A stretch of 64,000 bases of DNA from Verrucomicrobiota bacterium (GTDB taxonomy: Bacteria > Verrucomicrobiota > Verrucomicrobiia > Limisphaerales > UBA9464): the NCBI GenBank assembly GCA_947454705.1, contig CANGKZ010000018.1, positions 29,736 to 93,735 of the forward strand, in the 5' to 3' direction. The notes beneath the pieces were generated by a model. That model searched no databases, had not been told where the DNA came from, and saw nothing but the letters and a program-made list of their open reading frames with translations. Positions 1-8,261 of the stretch are shown piece after piece. The translations under genes were made by a program, and so were the position numbers. Position 1 is the stretch's first letter, and every line of letters begins with the position of its first letter.

Positions 1-1341
1 GAGTTTGGGCGCGACAAGAATCTGCGCTGGAAGACGGAGCTGCCCATCGGGCATTCGTCACCCTGCATTTGGGGTGACCGCATCTTTCTCACCGCCCACG
101 TGGGCACGACGCTGAAGATGATCTGCCTCCGACGATCGGACGGGGCGATCCTTTGGGAACGCGAACGCTCCATCGCCAAGCTCGCGGTTTATGAACACGT
201 GGCGGGCGACCCGGCTAATTCCACTCCGGCGACCGACGGCCAGCGCGTCGTGTTTCAGTTCGATGACTTCGGAGTGGTGGTCCTGGATTTCGCGGGCGGG
301 CTGAAATGGGAGAAGCAGCTGTCCTCGACCAAAAATGGTTTCAGCTATGGCGCGTCGCCGGTCCTCGACGACGGTCGCGTTTACCTCAACCGGGACGGCG
401 GCCTGGATTCCAGCCTGGTCTGCCTGGACGCCGAGACGGGCAAGGAACATTGGAACGCGCCGCGCCCAAAAAAGATCGGCAGCTTCTGCACGCCGTACGT
501 GTGGCAGCACGACGGCACGAAACAGATCCTCGCGGGAGGCACCGGCCAATTGGAGGCCTATGACGCGCGGACCGGCGATCCGGTTTGGCAGGTCTCAGGG
601 CTGCCGAGTTTCGTATGCCCCTCCCCCGTGGCCGCCGAGGGCATGGTCGTTTTTGGCGGTTGGACCACGGCCCACGTGGCGGGCCGCTCGCGGGTCGAAT
701 CCGTCTTCGATGTGGACTCCGGAGTCTCCCCCGCCGCGATGAAGGATCCCGTCGCGTTCTTCGCGCAGTTCGACACGAACAAGGACGGCAAGCTGTCGGT
801 CGACGAATTCCCCCGAAGCCGGGCCCGGGACGCCTTCAACTTCATCGACAAAAACAAGGACGGCTTCGTGGACATGCCGGAATGGGCTCCTTCGTATGCA
901 GAAGTGGCCGCCGCTCCGGGGCGCAACGTCATCCTGGGCATCGCTCCCGGCACCGGCAAAGGCGACATCACCGCAACCCAAGTCAAATGGGAGACGACGC
1001 GCGGCCTGCCGTACGTCGCCTCACCCCTCGCCTATCACGGCCGAGTCTATCTCTTGAAGGCCGGCGGATTCATCTCCTGCCTGGATCTCAAGACCGGCAA
1101 GGCCCACTACGAATCGGAACGACTCGGAGTTGCGGGAGAATACTATGCCACCCCGGTGGCAGTGGGTGAGCACATCGTGATCTGCGCCCAGCGCGGGACC
1201 GCTTTCGTCATTCGCGCCGGCGACACGCTTGAAATTCTCTCCCGCAATGAACTCGGGGAAACGTTGTCCGCCACGCCTGCCGTGGTGGAGAACACGCTCT
1301 ACCTGCGCGGAGAAAAGCATCTGTGGGCGTTTGGGAACTGA
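1..1341 (+). CDS. PQQ-like beta-propeller protein with EF-hand pair (5' end outside the window)
   Basis: The reading frame is open from base 1 and its first residues (GRDKNLRWKTELPIGHSSP) align with residues about 45-65 of the next gene, so the signal peptide and the QFRGPNG start lie upstream and 446 residues are visible. It contains repeated propeller-blade motifs of the type 'A-D-G-x-W/E' and 'SP-V-x-x-G'. In the middle sit two EF-hand calcium loops, DTNKDGKLSVDEF and DKNKDGFVDMPEW, followed by the conserved return into the propeller (GKGDITATQVKWE). The family is exported, probably to the periplasm. Whether it binds PQQ or is only a structural propeller cannot be told, and no substrate is known. 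It is a tandem paralog of the gene starting at 1407, 65 bases downstream. Confidence 0.85.
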   Translation, partial: EFGRDKNLRWKTELPIGHSSPCIWGDRIFLTAHVGTTLKMICLRRSDGAILWERERSIAKLAVYEHVAGDPANSTPATDGQRVVFQFDDFGVVVLDFAGGLKWEKQLSSTKNGFSYGASPVLDDGRVYLNRDGGLDSSLVCLDAETGKEHWNAPRPKKIGSFCTPYVWQHDGTKQILAGGTGQLEAYDARTGDPVWQVSGLPSFVCPSPVAAEGMVVFGGWTTAHVAGRSRVESVFDVDSGVSPAAMKDPVAFFAQFDTNKDGKLSVDEFPRSRARDAFNFIDKNKDGFVDMPEWAPSYAEVAAAPGRNVILGIAPGTGKGDITATQVKWETTRGLPYVASPLAYHGRVYLLKAGGFISCLDLKTGKAHYESERLGVAGEYYATPVAVGEHIVICAQRGTAFVIRAGDTLEILSRNELGETLSATPAVVENTLYLRGEKHLWAFGN

Positions 1342-1406
1342 GGCCGAACCCGATGACTAACGAACTGCATCTAAAATCCGGCCATAAAATGTTCCCTGAA
1401 CTTCCC

Positions 1407-2903
1407 ATGAAACGATCCTTCGCTGCCACACTGCTTCCGGGATTGATCCTCGCCCTCGTCCCTTCCCTTTCGGCAGCCACTCCCCAGTGGCCGCAGTTCC
1501 GCGGTCCGAACGGCAGTGGCTTGGCGACCGACGACAAACCCGGTCCAGTGAGTTTCGGGCCTGAAAGAAACGTCCTCTGGAAAACGGCGCTGCCGCCCGG
1601 CTATTCGTCTCCCTGCATCTGGGGCGATCACATCTTCCTGACCGCCATTCACGAGGGCGGCAAGTCCCTGGAGACCCTATGCCTGAATCGGAAGGATGGA
1701 TCGATCCTCTGGCGGACAGCGGCGCCTCCCATGGAGTTTGAAAAATCGCTCCACCCTTTCAGCAATGCGGCCTCCTCGACTCCGGCCACGGACGGCAACC
1801 GGGTCTACGTCTATTTCGGCGCCTACGGAACGGTGGCCTACAACTTCGCGGGCAAAGAGGTCTGGAACCGTCCACTGCCGACACCTCCGACCCAATACGG
1901 AACGTCGAGCTCGCCCATCGTCACAGGAGGACTCGTCATCCTGCAGCGGGACGGCAGCAGCACGAACTCCCAGGTCCTCGCGCTCGATTCCAAGACTGGC
2001 CGGACCCGATGGACCGCCGAGCGCCCGCTGAACCGGGAAAGCTTCTCCACGCCGATGGTCTGGAATCATAACGGGATCGCGGACCTGGTCACGGTGGGCA
2101 ACGGCCGGCTCGACGCCTACGATCCGCACGACGGGAAGGAGCGGTGGTGGACGCCCGGCATGACCATGCAGCCCATCGGCGTTGCCGTGGCGGGGAATGG
2201 CCTGTTGTTCGCCAGCGCCACGGGAACCGGCAGCTCCAGCGAACCGTTGGACACGCCGGATTGGGAGGGATTGCTCAAGCGATTCGACCGGAACGGCGAC
2301 GGCCGAATCAGCAAGGACGAGGTCCCCGAAGACGCAGCGATCCAATTGCGCAAGGAAGTGCCCAAGGAAACGCCCGGCAACATGCTCAGTTACCAAATGA
2401 TGTTCTTCGTGTTCTTCGACACGAACCAAGACGGAGTTTTCACGAAGGAAGAGTGGACCGGAGCGCTCCAATTCCTGAAGAGCAATGCGAACAACGTCAT
2501 GGCCATTCGTGCCGGCGGACGTGGAAATATTTCAACCACCCACATCGCCTGGAAAGCAGACCGCGGCCTCTCCGAGATGCCCTCGCCGCTGTACTATCGT
2601 GACCGTCTCTATTTCGTCCGAGACGGCGGCGTGTTGACCTCCTACGCCCCAGAAACGGGGAAGGTCGTCATCGACCGGGAGCGCCTCGGTGCGCTCGGCC
2701 AATACGTCGCGTCGCCAGTAGCAGCAGGCGGACGGATCTACGCCGCATCCGTGCAAGGAAAGATGGTCATCCTTCAGGCGGGCGACACGTTGAAGGTTCT
2801 GGCGGTGAACGATCTCAAGGAAGCCATCACCTCCACACCGGCCATCCTCGAAGGAAAACTCTACGTTCGAACCGCGAATCACCTGATCGCCTTCGGGGAA
2901 TAG
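1407..2903 (+). CDS. Secreted PQQ-like beta-propeller protein with EF-hand pair
   Basis: The 498-residue protein begins at the ATG followed by a typical signal peptide (Lys-Arg, then a hydrophobic stretch, ending SLSAA). An upstream in-frame start at 1323 would add 28 unlikely residues and overlap the previous gene. After cleavage comes the family signature WPQFRGPNGSG. Blades before and after a central insertion carry SP-[IV]-x-x-G and W-x-x-D/E repeats. The insertion holds two EF-hand loops, DRNGDGRISKDEV and DTNQDGVFTKEEW, which should bind calcium. The C-terminus (TPAILEGKLYVRTANHLIAFG) is the closing blade. It is the second of two tandem paralogs. No classical quinoprotein dehydrogenase residues can be assigned by eye, so enzymatic activity is uncertain. 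Confidence 0.87.
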   Translation: MKRSFAATLLPGLILALVPSLSAATPQWPQFRGPNGSGLATDDKPGPVSFGPERNVLWKTALPPGYSSPCIWGDHIFLTAIHEGGKSLETLCLNRKDGSILWRTAAPPMEFEKSLHPFSNAASSTPATDGNRVYVYFGAYGTVAYNFAGKEVWNRPLPTPPTQYGTSSSPIVTGGLVILQRDGSSTNSQVLALDSKTGRTRWTAERPLNRESFSTPMVWNHNGIADLVTVGNGRLDAYDPHDGKERWWTPGMTMQPIGVAVAGNGLLFASATGTGSSSEPLDTPDWEGLLKRFDRNGDGRISKDEVPEDAAIQLRKEVPKETPGNMLSYQMMFFVFFDTNQDGVFTKEEWTGALQFLKSNANNVMAIRAGGRGNISTTHIAWKADRGLSEMPSPLYYRDRLYFVRDGGVLTSYAPETGKVVIDRERLGALGQYVASPVAAGGRIYAASVQGKMVILQAGDTLKVLAVNDLKEAITSTPAILEGKLYVRTANHLIAFGE

Positions 2904-2992
2904 CAACGACGGCGGCTTTCCTGGAACTCACCCGAACGAAGTGAGCCGGCGCGCGACCGAGCCCACTATTTCAGGGGGATGTCCGTCTGAGA

Positions 2993-3187
2993 TGAAGGGT
3001 TAAAAAGTTGAAGCGTTGAAGGGGAACCCGACGCTGGCGCGAGGGTTTACTCATTCGTTTGGAGTCCCGTCTTCAGACGGTTCAGGGAAGCGTGTCTCGG
3101 GGCATCCCGGCGATTGATTTTCAACCTTACGGTGGCCCCACATCCAACAGCAGAGCCGCGTAAACGCGGTACTCCAAACGTGTGAGG
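2993..3187 (+). repeat. Repeat family A, copy 1 (right end missing)
   Basis: It starts with the arm read as TGAAGGGTTAAAAAGTTG and AAGCGTTGAAGGGG (2993-3024). It continues with a body shared with the copy at 7983-8226: the outer arms GGAGT (3061-3065) and ACTCC (3171-3175) enclose two tight hairpins, CCGTCT-TC-AGACGG (3067-3080) and CCGCGT-AA-ACGCGG (3156-3169). The right terminal arm seen in copy 2 is absent here. The rest of the 2904-3450 gene-free stretch holds this copy, the element at 3249-3348 and no credible gene. Confidence 0.8.
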
Positions 3188-3248
3188 AACTCCGCCGCCT
3201 CGATCCGGCGCTGCGAGAGAAATCGACCGCGGGTTACAGGCCATGGAA

Positions 3249-3348
3249 ACTCACCCAACAGATGAATGAATTGGAGGCGCATCCAACGAATCATCTCCCT
3301 ACCCATCCGCGTTTATCTGCGTCCATCTGCGGTTCGAACTGCCGTTTT
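3249..3348 (+). repeat. Repeat family C fused to a truncated family D end
   Basis: The stretch ACTCACCCAACAGATGAATG plus AATTGGAGGCGCATC, followed by pentamer-like runs (ATCTGCGTCCATCTGCGG) and GAACTGCCGTTT, recurs at 5391-5500 with few changes. The ATCTGCG runs resemble the right end of the 142-base elements at 20821 and 32549. There is no coding potential. Confidence 0.65.
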
Positions 3349-3450
3349 TCGGATGAGTGTTCTTGGCGAGCTCATGTTTGTGTTTTGCCCATAACGAGGC
3401 CCGAGGCGAGTTCCTTCACGGGAGATTTTTTTCCCAGACCTCTGCCGGCG

Positions 3451-5022
3451 TCATCCCTGCGCCATCTCTTTTAACGCTCGGCGATCCACCTTCCCGCTGA
3501 GGCCCTTTGGGAGTTCTGCGAGAAAATGAATCTTCTCCGGCACCTTCAGGTCGTTGAGGTGGTTGCGGGCAAACTTGCGCAGCTCCGTTTCGTCCACCTG
3601 TTTTCCGGGGCGCAATGAAACCGTCGCGATCACCTTTTCTCCCGACACCGGATCGGGCAGTCCAAACACGCCCGCCTCAAATACCGCCGGATGACGATAG
3701 AGAACTTCTTCCACTTCCTGCGGTGCCACGTTGTAGCTCTCGCGCACGATGATTTGCTTCTTCCGTCCCTGAAACCAGTAGTAGCCGGAGGCATCCCGTT
3801 TCACGAGGTCGCCGGTATGGAGCCAACCGTTGCGGAGAGCGGCGGCCGTTTCCTCGGGATTGTTCCAATACCCAATAAAATTGAACGGACTGTGAACCAC
3901 GAGCTCACCGATTTCTCCGTCGGGTGTCGGCCTCCCGTCAGAGTCCACGATGCGTGCCTCGACGCCGCTGGACGGCACCCCCAGCGAACCCGGCCGCAGT
4001 GCGTCGAGCGGATTTACGAGAATCGGACATACCTCCGTCATTCCGATGCCTTCACGCAGGGGCAGCCCACACGCGTCCCTAAACTGGGTTTGCAGAGCCA
4101 CCGGCACCGAATCACCGCCCGCGAGGACCCATTGCAGCGAGCTCATGTCGCGCTGCCGCTTCAACTGCTCGAGGACGACTCCCTGGACCATTGCCGGCAG
4201 CAAAAAGGTGTTGGTGCAACGATGGCGCTCGATCGCATCCAGCAGCGCCGCCGGGTCGAACGCCGGAATCAGGACCAGCGTGCCGGACGCGAGCAGGGTC
4301 GGCAGCGTGATGCAATAGAGCCCGGAGGGATGCATGATGGAGGTCACCGCCATTCCAATCCCCGTGGGCCCGAGCTCCCACATCGCCTCGGTCGATGTCG
4401 CGAGCGTCCGATGCGTGTGCGTGACGCCCTTGGGCCGTGCCGTCGTGCCCGACGTGTAGATGATGAGCGCCGGCCAGTCGATTTCATTGGCCGGCAATGC
4501 GGCCTCATCGAACGCCGGCAAGTCTTCCGGCAACCCGGCCACGATCCGGCACGGATGACCGCTCGACGCCTGCGCCTCGGTAGCCACCTGCAGAAGCTTG
4601 GGATGCGCGAAAAGCACCGCCGGGGTGGCGTGCCCCAGGATGTAGGCGAGCTCCGGTGCCTTCATGCGAGAGATGACGGGCAGCGCAATCATCCCCGCAC
4701 GCCAGCACGCCAGAAAAAGCGTCACCGCTGTAATCTCGTTATACCAAAGAATTCCAACCCGATCGCCGGGCTTCAGTCCCTCCTGCAGCAACCACTGGGC
4801 AACCCGCGTGACCGTCTGATCGAGAGCCTGGTACGTCACCATCTCGTCGCAGCAAATCAGAGCCGTCTTATTCGGATGCACTTTTGCCGCCGCCCGAAAA
4901 CGCTCGCCCAATCCGGTGCGCAGGGGCGCGTTTCGAGAGGTGATCACACCGCACCGAACCATCTCCCACCCCTGGCACGCAACGCCAAACCGCTGCGATG
5001 AGGGCGCACTCGCGTATTTCAT
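3451..5022 (-). CDS. Acyl-CoA synthetase / AMP-dependent ligase (ANL superfamily)
   Basis: The 523-residue cytoplasmic enzyme should activate a carboxylic acid, probably a fatty or aromatic acid, by adenylation and transfer to CoA. The phosphate-binding loop YTSGTTARPKG lies at residues about 189-199. The adenylation motif GIGMTE, the hinge region GWLHTGDLVKRDASG, the motif GRKKQIIVRESYNVAP and the catalytic C-terminal lysine in PKGLSGKVDRR (about K511) are all present, so the protein looks intact. Length is normal for the family. A second in-frame ATG at 4962 would remove the first 20 residues and is a plausible alternative start. It stands alone between repeat-rich spacers with no beta-oxidation or secondary-metabolite genes nearby, so the acid substrate cannot be inferred. 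Confidence 0.88.
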   Translation of the reverse strand: MKYASAPSSQRFGVACQGWEMVRCGVITSRNAPLRTGLGERFRAAAKVHPNKTALICCDEMVTYQALDQTVTRVAQWLLQEGLKPGDRVGILWYNEITAVTLFLACWRAGMIALPVISRMKAPELAYILGHATPAVLFAHPKLLQVATEAQASSGHPCRIVAGLPEDLPAFDEAALPANEIDWPALIIYTSGTTARPKGVTHTHRTLATSTEAMWELGPTGIGMAVTSIMHPSGLYCITLPTLLASGTLVLIPAFDPAALLDAIERHRCTNTFLLPAMVQGVVLEQLKRQRDMSSLQWVLAGGDSVPVALQTQFRDACGLPLREGIGMTEVCPILVNPLDALRPGSLGVPSSGVEARIVDSDGRPTPDGEIGELVVHSPFNFIGYWNNPEETAAALRNGWLHTGDLVKRDASGYYWFQGRKKQIIVRESYNVAPQEVEEVLYRHPAVFEAGVFGLPDPVSGEKVIATVSLRPGKQVDETELRKFARNHLNDLKVPEKIHFLAELPKGLSGKVDRRALKEMAQG

Positions 5023-5210
5023 CCAAATTGACCGCGCAAATGAATGCAGCGGCGAGGAAACCCAAGGCCGCTGCGTTCATTTTGAAATCCATATCCATAC
5101 TCAAACCCATTCCCGATTCGGCGCCGAAGTGTTTCATTTCCGGTAAATTGAGGTGCGAGGCCTGGGCTCGATTTGAGGTGGACACCGGGCCGTCGAACCT
5201 AACAACGGAA

Positions 5211-5245
5211 GTTGAAGGGTAAAAAAAGTTGAAGGGTTGAAGGGG
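5211..5245 (+). repeat. Solitary family A terminal arm
   Basis: GTTGAAGGGTAAAAAAAGTT followed by GAAGGGTTGAAGGGG matches the 34-base terminal arm of the element at 7983-8226 with small changes. No matching inverted arm is seen nearby. It lies in the 5023-5556 gene-free stretch. Confidence 0.7.
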
Positions 5246-5264
5246 AAATCGGCCCCGCGGCATG

Positions 5265-5350
5265 GCAACGCCGCCGTTTCGTGGGTCGGTAGGGCGGCGT
5301 TGCGCGCCGCCGAAACTTCGAAAACGACCAGCGACAGCGCTGTCGTTTTC
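5265..5350. repeat. Pair of strong intergenic hairpins
   Basis: The first is an 11-base perfect inverted repeat, GCAACGCCGCC (5265-5275) with GGCGGCGTTGC (5293-5303). The second pairs GAAAACGAC (5320-5328) with GTCGTTTTC (5342-5350) and continues after one bulged C with AGCG-ACAG-CGCT. Neither is followed by a T-run, so they are not simple terminators. The 5023-5556 stretch holds no gene. Confidence 0.7.
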
Positions 5351-5390
5351 AGATTGGAAACCCGGCGTCAGAAAGTGATGGCCGCTCGTG

Positions 5391-5500
5391 ACTCACCCAG
5401 CAGGTGAATGAATTGGAGGCGCATCAAGCGACTTATCTTCCTCTCCCTCTGCGTGTATCTGCGTGTATCTGCGTTCATCTGCGGTTCGAACTGCCGTTTC
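5391..5500 (+). repeat. Repeat family C, copy 2
   Basis: It matches 3249-3348: ACTCACCCAGCAGGTGAATG, AATTGGAGGCGCATC, repeated ATCTGCG units, then GGTTCGAACTGCCGTTT. It ends 57 bases before the start of the cytochrome-ankyrin gene, so it could form part of that gene's leader. Confidence 0.65.
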
Positions 5501-5556
5501 TAGGTTGAATCTTTTTTGGGCGAAACCCCTCTGCCGAGGTCGACACTCCCGCCGAA

Positions 5557-7968
5557 ATGTTTGACCTTTCGCCGAAGCGAACCAAACGCACCCTCATGCA
5601 CTCGCCTGCCCCCCGCCCAACCCTGACCCGTTGCACCCGTATCGCCTGGAATTTTTTGGCAGCACGATCCTCCCATGCATGGATCGTGCTCGGATGGTTC
5701 GCACTGACTTCGCCCCTCCCGGCCCAGGTTCCCGCCAAGCCGCAGGCCAAGATTGATTTCGCCCGCGATGTCATGCCGTTGCTCCAGAACAACTGCATCG
5801 AGTGTCACGGTCCCAAAAAGCAGAAGGGTGGACTGCGATTGGATCGTCGGAGCTCCACGTTGAATCCGTTCGAACGCCGTGTCATTCCCGGCAGCAGCGC
5901 CAACAGCAAGGTGCATCAGCGCATGGCAGGCGAGGACTTCGGTCCCCAGATGCCTCCGAAGGGTGCTTTGCGGCCGGAGGAAATCGAAACCGTCAAGGCG
6001 TGGATCGATCAGGGCGGCGAGTGGCCGGAGACGCTGTCCAACGAAATGGAGCCGCAGCCCGAAGATCCCAAGGCGGTCGCCATGGTCGAAGCACTCCGCG
6101 AGGGAAATCTCTCGTCGTTTCTGACGGCGGCCCGGAAAGATCCAAGGCTCCTCAACGCGCGCGGACCCGACGGGGCTACGCCTTTTATGTACGCCGCGCT
6201 CTACGCCGATGCCGCGACGTTGGAAAAGCTTCTCAAGCTCGGGGCCGACCCGAACAAGCGCGACGATGTCAACGCCACCGCCCTGCTCTGGGCCGCCCGT
6301 GATTTCGAAAAGGTACGCCTGCTCGTACGCCACGGCGCAGACGTCAACGCCCGATCCGACAGCCAGCGAACTGCCCTCATGGTTGCTGCACGGCGTCCGG
6401 GAGCGGCCGGCACCGTTCAGTTCCTTTTGGACCACGGCGCCAATCCCAATCCCAACACCAAACCCACGAGCGAATCCTCACCGCTCATGGAAGCCCTCAC
6501 ATCGGGCGACGATGACATCGTCAAGTTGCTGATTGCGCGCGGGGCCAATGCGGAGGCCACGGCCGACCTCGGCTTGGTTCTGGCGCTCACCACGAATTGC
6601 AAAGCCGGATTCGACCTGTTGACCCAGCGGATCACGGACAAGCAGGTGTATACCCTGGCGCTCCAGGGCGCAGCGAACCTGGCAGATGCCAACTCCGTGC
6701 GAGTGCTGCTGGACCATGGCGCCGACGTCAACGCCTTCGACCCCGCCGGGCGGACCGCCCTCATGTACGCCGTGATCTCCGACATGATTCCGGTGGATGT
6801 GGTCAAGCTCCTGATCGAACGCGGCGCCGACGTGAATGCGAAAAGCAAACACAGCAAGAGTGGCGACACCGGCCTCAGCGTGTTGGATATCGCCAAGCTA
6901 AACGGACACACCGCCGTGGTGGACCTCCTGGTTCAATCGGGCGCGAAGTCCGCGGACGCGGCTGCCAGCACTCCGGTAGCCTTGCGCACCCGGCGCAACA
7001 ATTCGCTCCGGAAAGCCATTCAAGACAGCCTGCCGCCGCTCCAGAAAGCCGACGCCTTTTTTACAAAAAACACAGGGTGCGTGTCCTGCCACAACGACAG
7101 CCTGGAAGCGATGGCCATCGGGCTTGCTCGCGAACATGGATTTCAGATCGACGAGAAATCCGCGAGCGCCCAGGTGCAATTCAACGTCGAATTCCTGAAA
7201 TTCAAACGCGGAATCCTGCATCAGGGCTACCTGTTTGCGGTGGGCGACATGTTTAGCGATTCCACGCTCGGCTACCTCTTGGTGGGCCTGCAAGCCGAGA
7301 ACTACAAACCGGATCTGACCACGGACACCGTAGCCATGACGATTCAGTCGCGACAAAAGCCCAACGGCGAATGGGCCTACCCGCTTGCCGATACCCGGCC
7401 TCCCATCTGTCTCGACCATATCGGCCAGACCGCACTCGCGATGCGGGCGCTTCAGGCCTACGCGCCCAAGACCCGCAGGGCGGAGTTCGCGAAATCCGTC
7501 CGACTGGCCGCCTCCTGGCTGGCTCAGGCCAAGGCCTACAGCAACGACGACCGAAGCTGGCGCCTCACCGGCCTCGTCTGGGCGGGGGCCAACCGCACCG
7601 AAGTCCAAAAGGCCATGAAGGAGCTGCTGGCGACGCAACGGTCGGATGGCGGCTGGTCCGACCTGCCCACCATGGCCAGCACACCGTACGCCACCGCGAA
7701 GAGCCTCGTGGCCCTTCAACTAGGCGGTTTGGCCGCATCCGACCCGCGATATCAACGTGCCGTCCAATATCTGCTCTCCACCCAGCAGGAAGACGGCTCC
7801 TGGTACACAAAGACCCGTGCCCTTGGATTTCAGCCCTACTTTGATGGAAGCTTCCCGCACGCCTACGATCAGTGGATTTCCGCCGCCGGAACCAGCTGGG
7901 CCGCGATGGCCCTGACGCATGCGTTGCCCAAGGAGGATAGAGCGGAAGTTGAAACGTTGAAACGTTGA
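5557..7968 (+). CDS. Cytochrome c / ankyrin / terpenoid-cyclase-fold multidomain protein
   Basis: The 803-residue exported protein has an N-terminal hydrophobic segment (residues about 37-57), then a PSCyt1-type cytochrome domain with haem motif CIECH at residue 80 and PQMPPKGALRPEE. An ankyrin array follows (about 165-475), with repeated 'LLxxGADxNxxxxxGxTALMxA' units. A second haem motif, CVSCH, lies at about 508. The last 200 residues carry three QxxxGxW motifs (Q600, Q694, Q743), as in the alpha/alpha-toroid of squalene cyclases and prenyltransferases. The catalytic Asp motif of squalene cyclases is not seen, so the toroid is probably a binding module. An alternative start is the ATG at 5596. 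The final residues (EVETLKR) are encoded by DNA resembling the GTTGAAG intergenic repeat. Function is unknown; periplasmic electron transfer coupled to a protein or polysaccharide partner is an inference. Confidence 0.85.
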   Translation: MFDLSPKRTKRTLMHSPAPRPTLTRCTRIAWNFLAARSSHAWIVLGWFALTSPLPAQVPAKPQAKIDFARDVMPLLQNNCIECHGPKKQKGGLRLDRRSSTLNPFERRVIPGSSANSKVHQRMAGEDFGPQMPPKGALRPEEIETVKAWIDQGGEWPETLSNEMEPQPEDPKAVAMVEALREGNLSSFLTAARKDPRLLNARGPDGATPFMYAALYADAATLEKLLKLGADPNKRDDVNATALLWAARDFEKVRLLVRHGADVNARSDSQRTALMVAARRPGAAGTVQFLLDHGANPNPNTKPTSESSPLMEALTSGDDDIVKLLIARGANAEATADLGLVLALTTNCKAGFDLLTQRITDKQVYTLALQGAANLADANSVRVLLDHGADVNAFDPAGRTALMYAVISDMIPVDVVKLLIERGADVNAKSKHSKSGDTGLSVLDIAKLNGHTAVVDLLVQSGAKSADAAASTPVALRTRRNNSLRKAIQDSLPPLQKADAFFTKNTGCVSCHNDSLEAMAIGLAREHGFQIDEKSASAQVQFNVEFLKFKRGILHQGYLFAVGDMFSDSTLGYLLVGLQAENYKPDLTTDTVAMTIQSRQKPNGEWAYPLADTRPPICLDHIGQTALAMRALQAYAPKTRRAEFAKSVRLAASWLAQAKAYSNDDRSWRLTGLVWAGANRTEVQKAMKELLATQRSDGGWSDLPTMASTPYATAKSLVALQLGGLAASDPRYQRAVQYLLSTQQEDGSWYTKTRALGFQPYFDGSFPHAYDQWISAAGTSWAAMALTHALPKEDRAEVETLKR

Positions 7969-7982
7969 ACCTCGAGACTGCA

Positions 7983-8226
7983 GTTGAAGGGTTAAAAAGT
8001 TGAAGAGTTGAAGGGGCATCCGACGCTGGAGCGAGGGTTTTCTCACTCGTTGGGAGTCCCGTCTTCAGACGCTTCGGGGGGCGCGTTTCGAGACATGCAG
8101 TCGGTTAGGTTTTCAACCGGTCGACGGCACCGCGTCCAACAGCAGAGCCGCGTAAACGCGGTACTCCGAACGTGTGAGACGAACCGCCTTTTCCCCTTCA
8201 ACGCTTCAACTTTTTAACCCTTCAAC
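7983..8226. repeat. Repeat family A, copy 2: complete 244-base element with terminal inverted repeats
   Basis: The left arm (7983-8016, starting GTTGAAGGGTTAAAAAGTTG) and right arm (8193-8226, ending AACCCTTCAAC) are inverted repeats of 34 bases differing at one position. Between them are the outer arms GGAGT (8053-8057) and ACTCC (8163-8167), and hairpins CGTCT-TC-AGACG (8060-8071) and CCGCGT-AA-ACGCGG (8148-8161). There is no open frame for a transposase. It has the architecture of a non-autonomous miniature element. Confidence 0.82.
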
Positions 8227-8261
8227 TGCCGCTCCCAGGTTGAAGGGGGATCCAGTTACGG

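Noticed and set aside
3691..5001. A 436-codon plus-strand frame opposite the acyl-CoA synthetase
   Set aside because: It is Arg/His/Gln-rich with no motif, while the minus-strand protein has all adenylate-forming motifs in order.
5557..7968. Functional squalene/hopene cyclase
   Set aside because: Only the QxxxGxW structural motifs are present; no DxDD-type catalytic motif and the protein carries haem and ankyrin parts.
7983..8226. CRISPR array
   Set aside because: GTTGAAG units recur but are unequal in spacing, inverted relative to each other and scattered over 50 kb; no cas genes are present.
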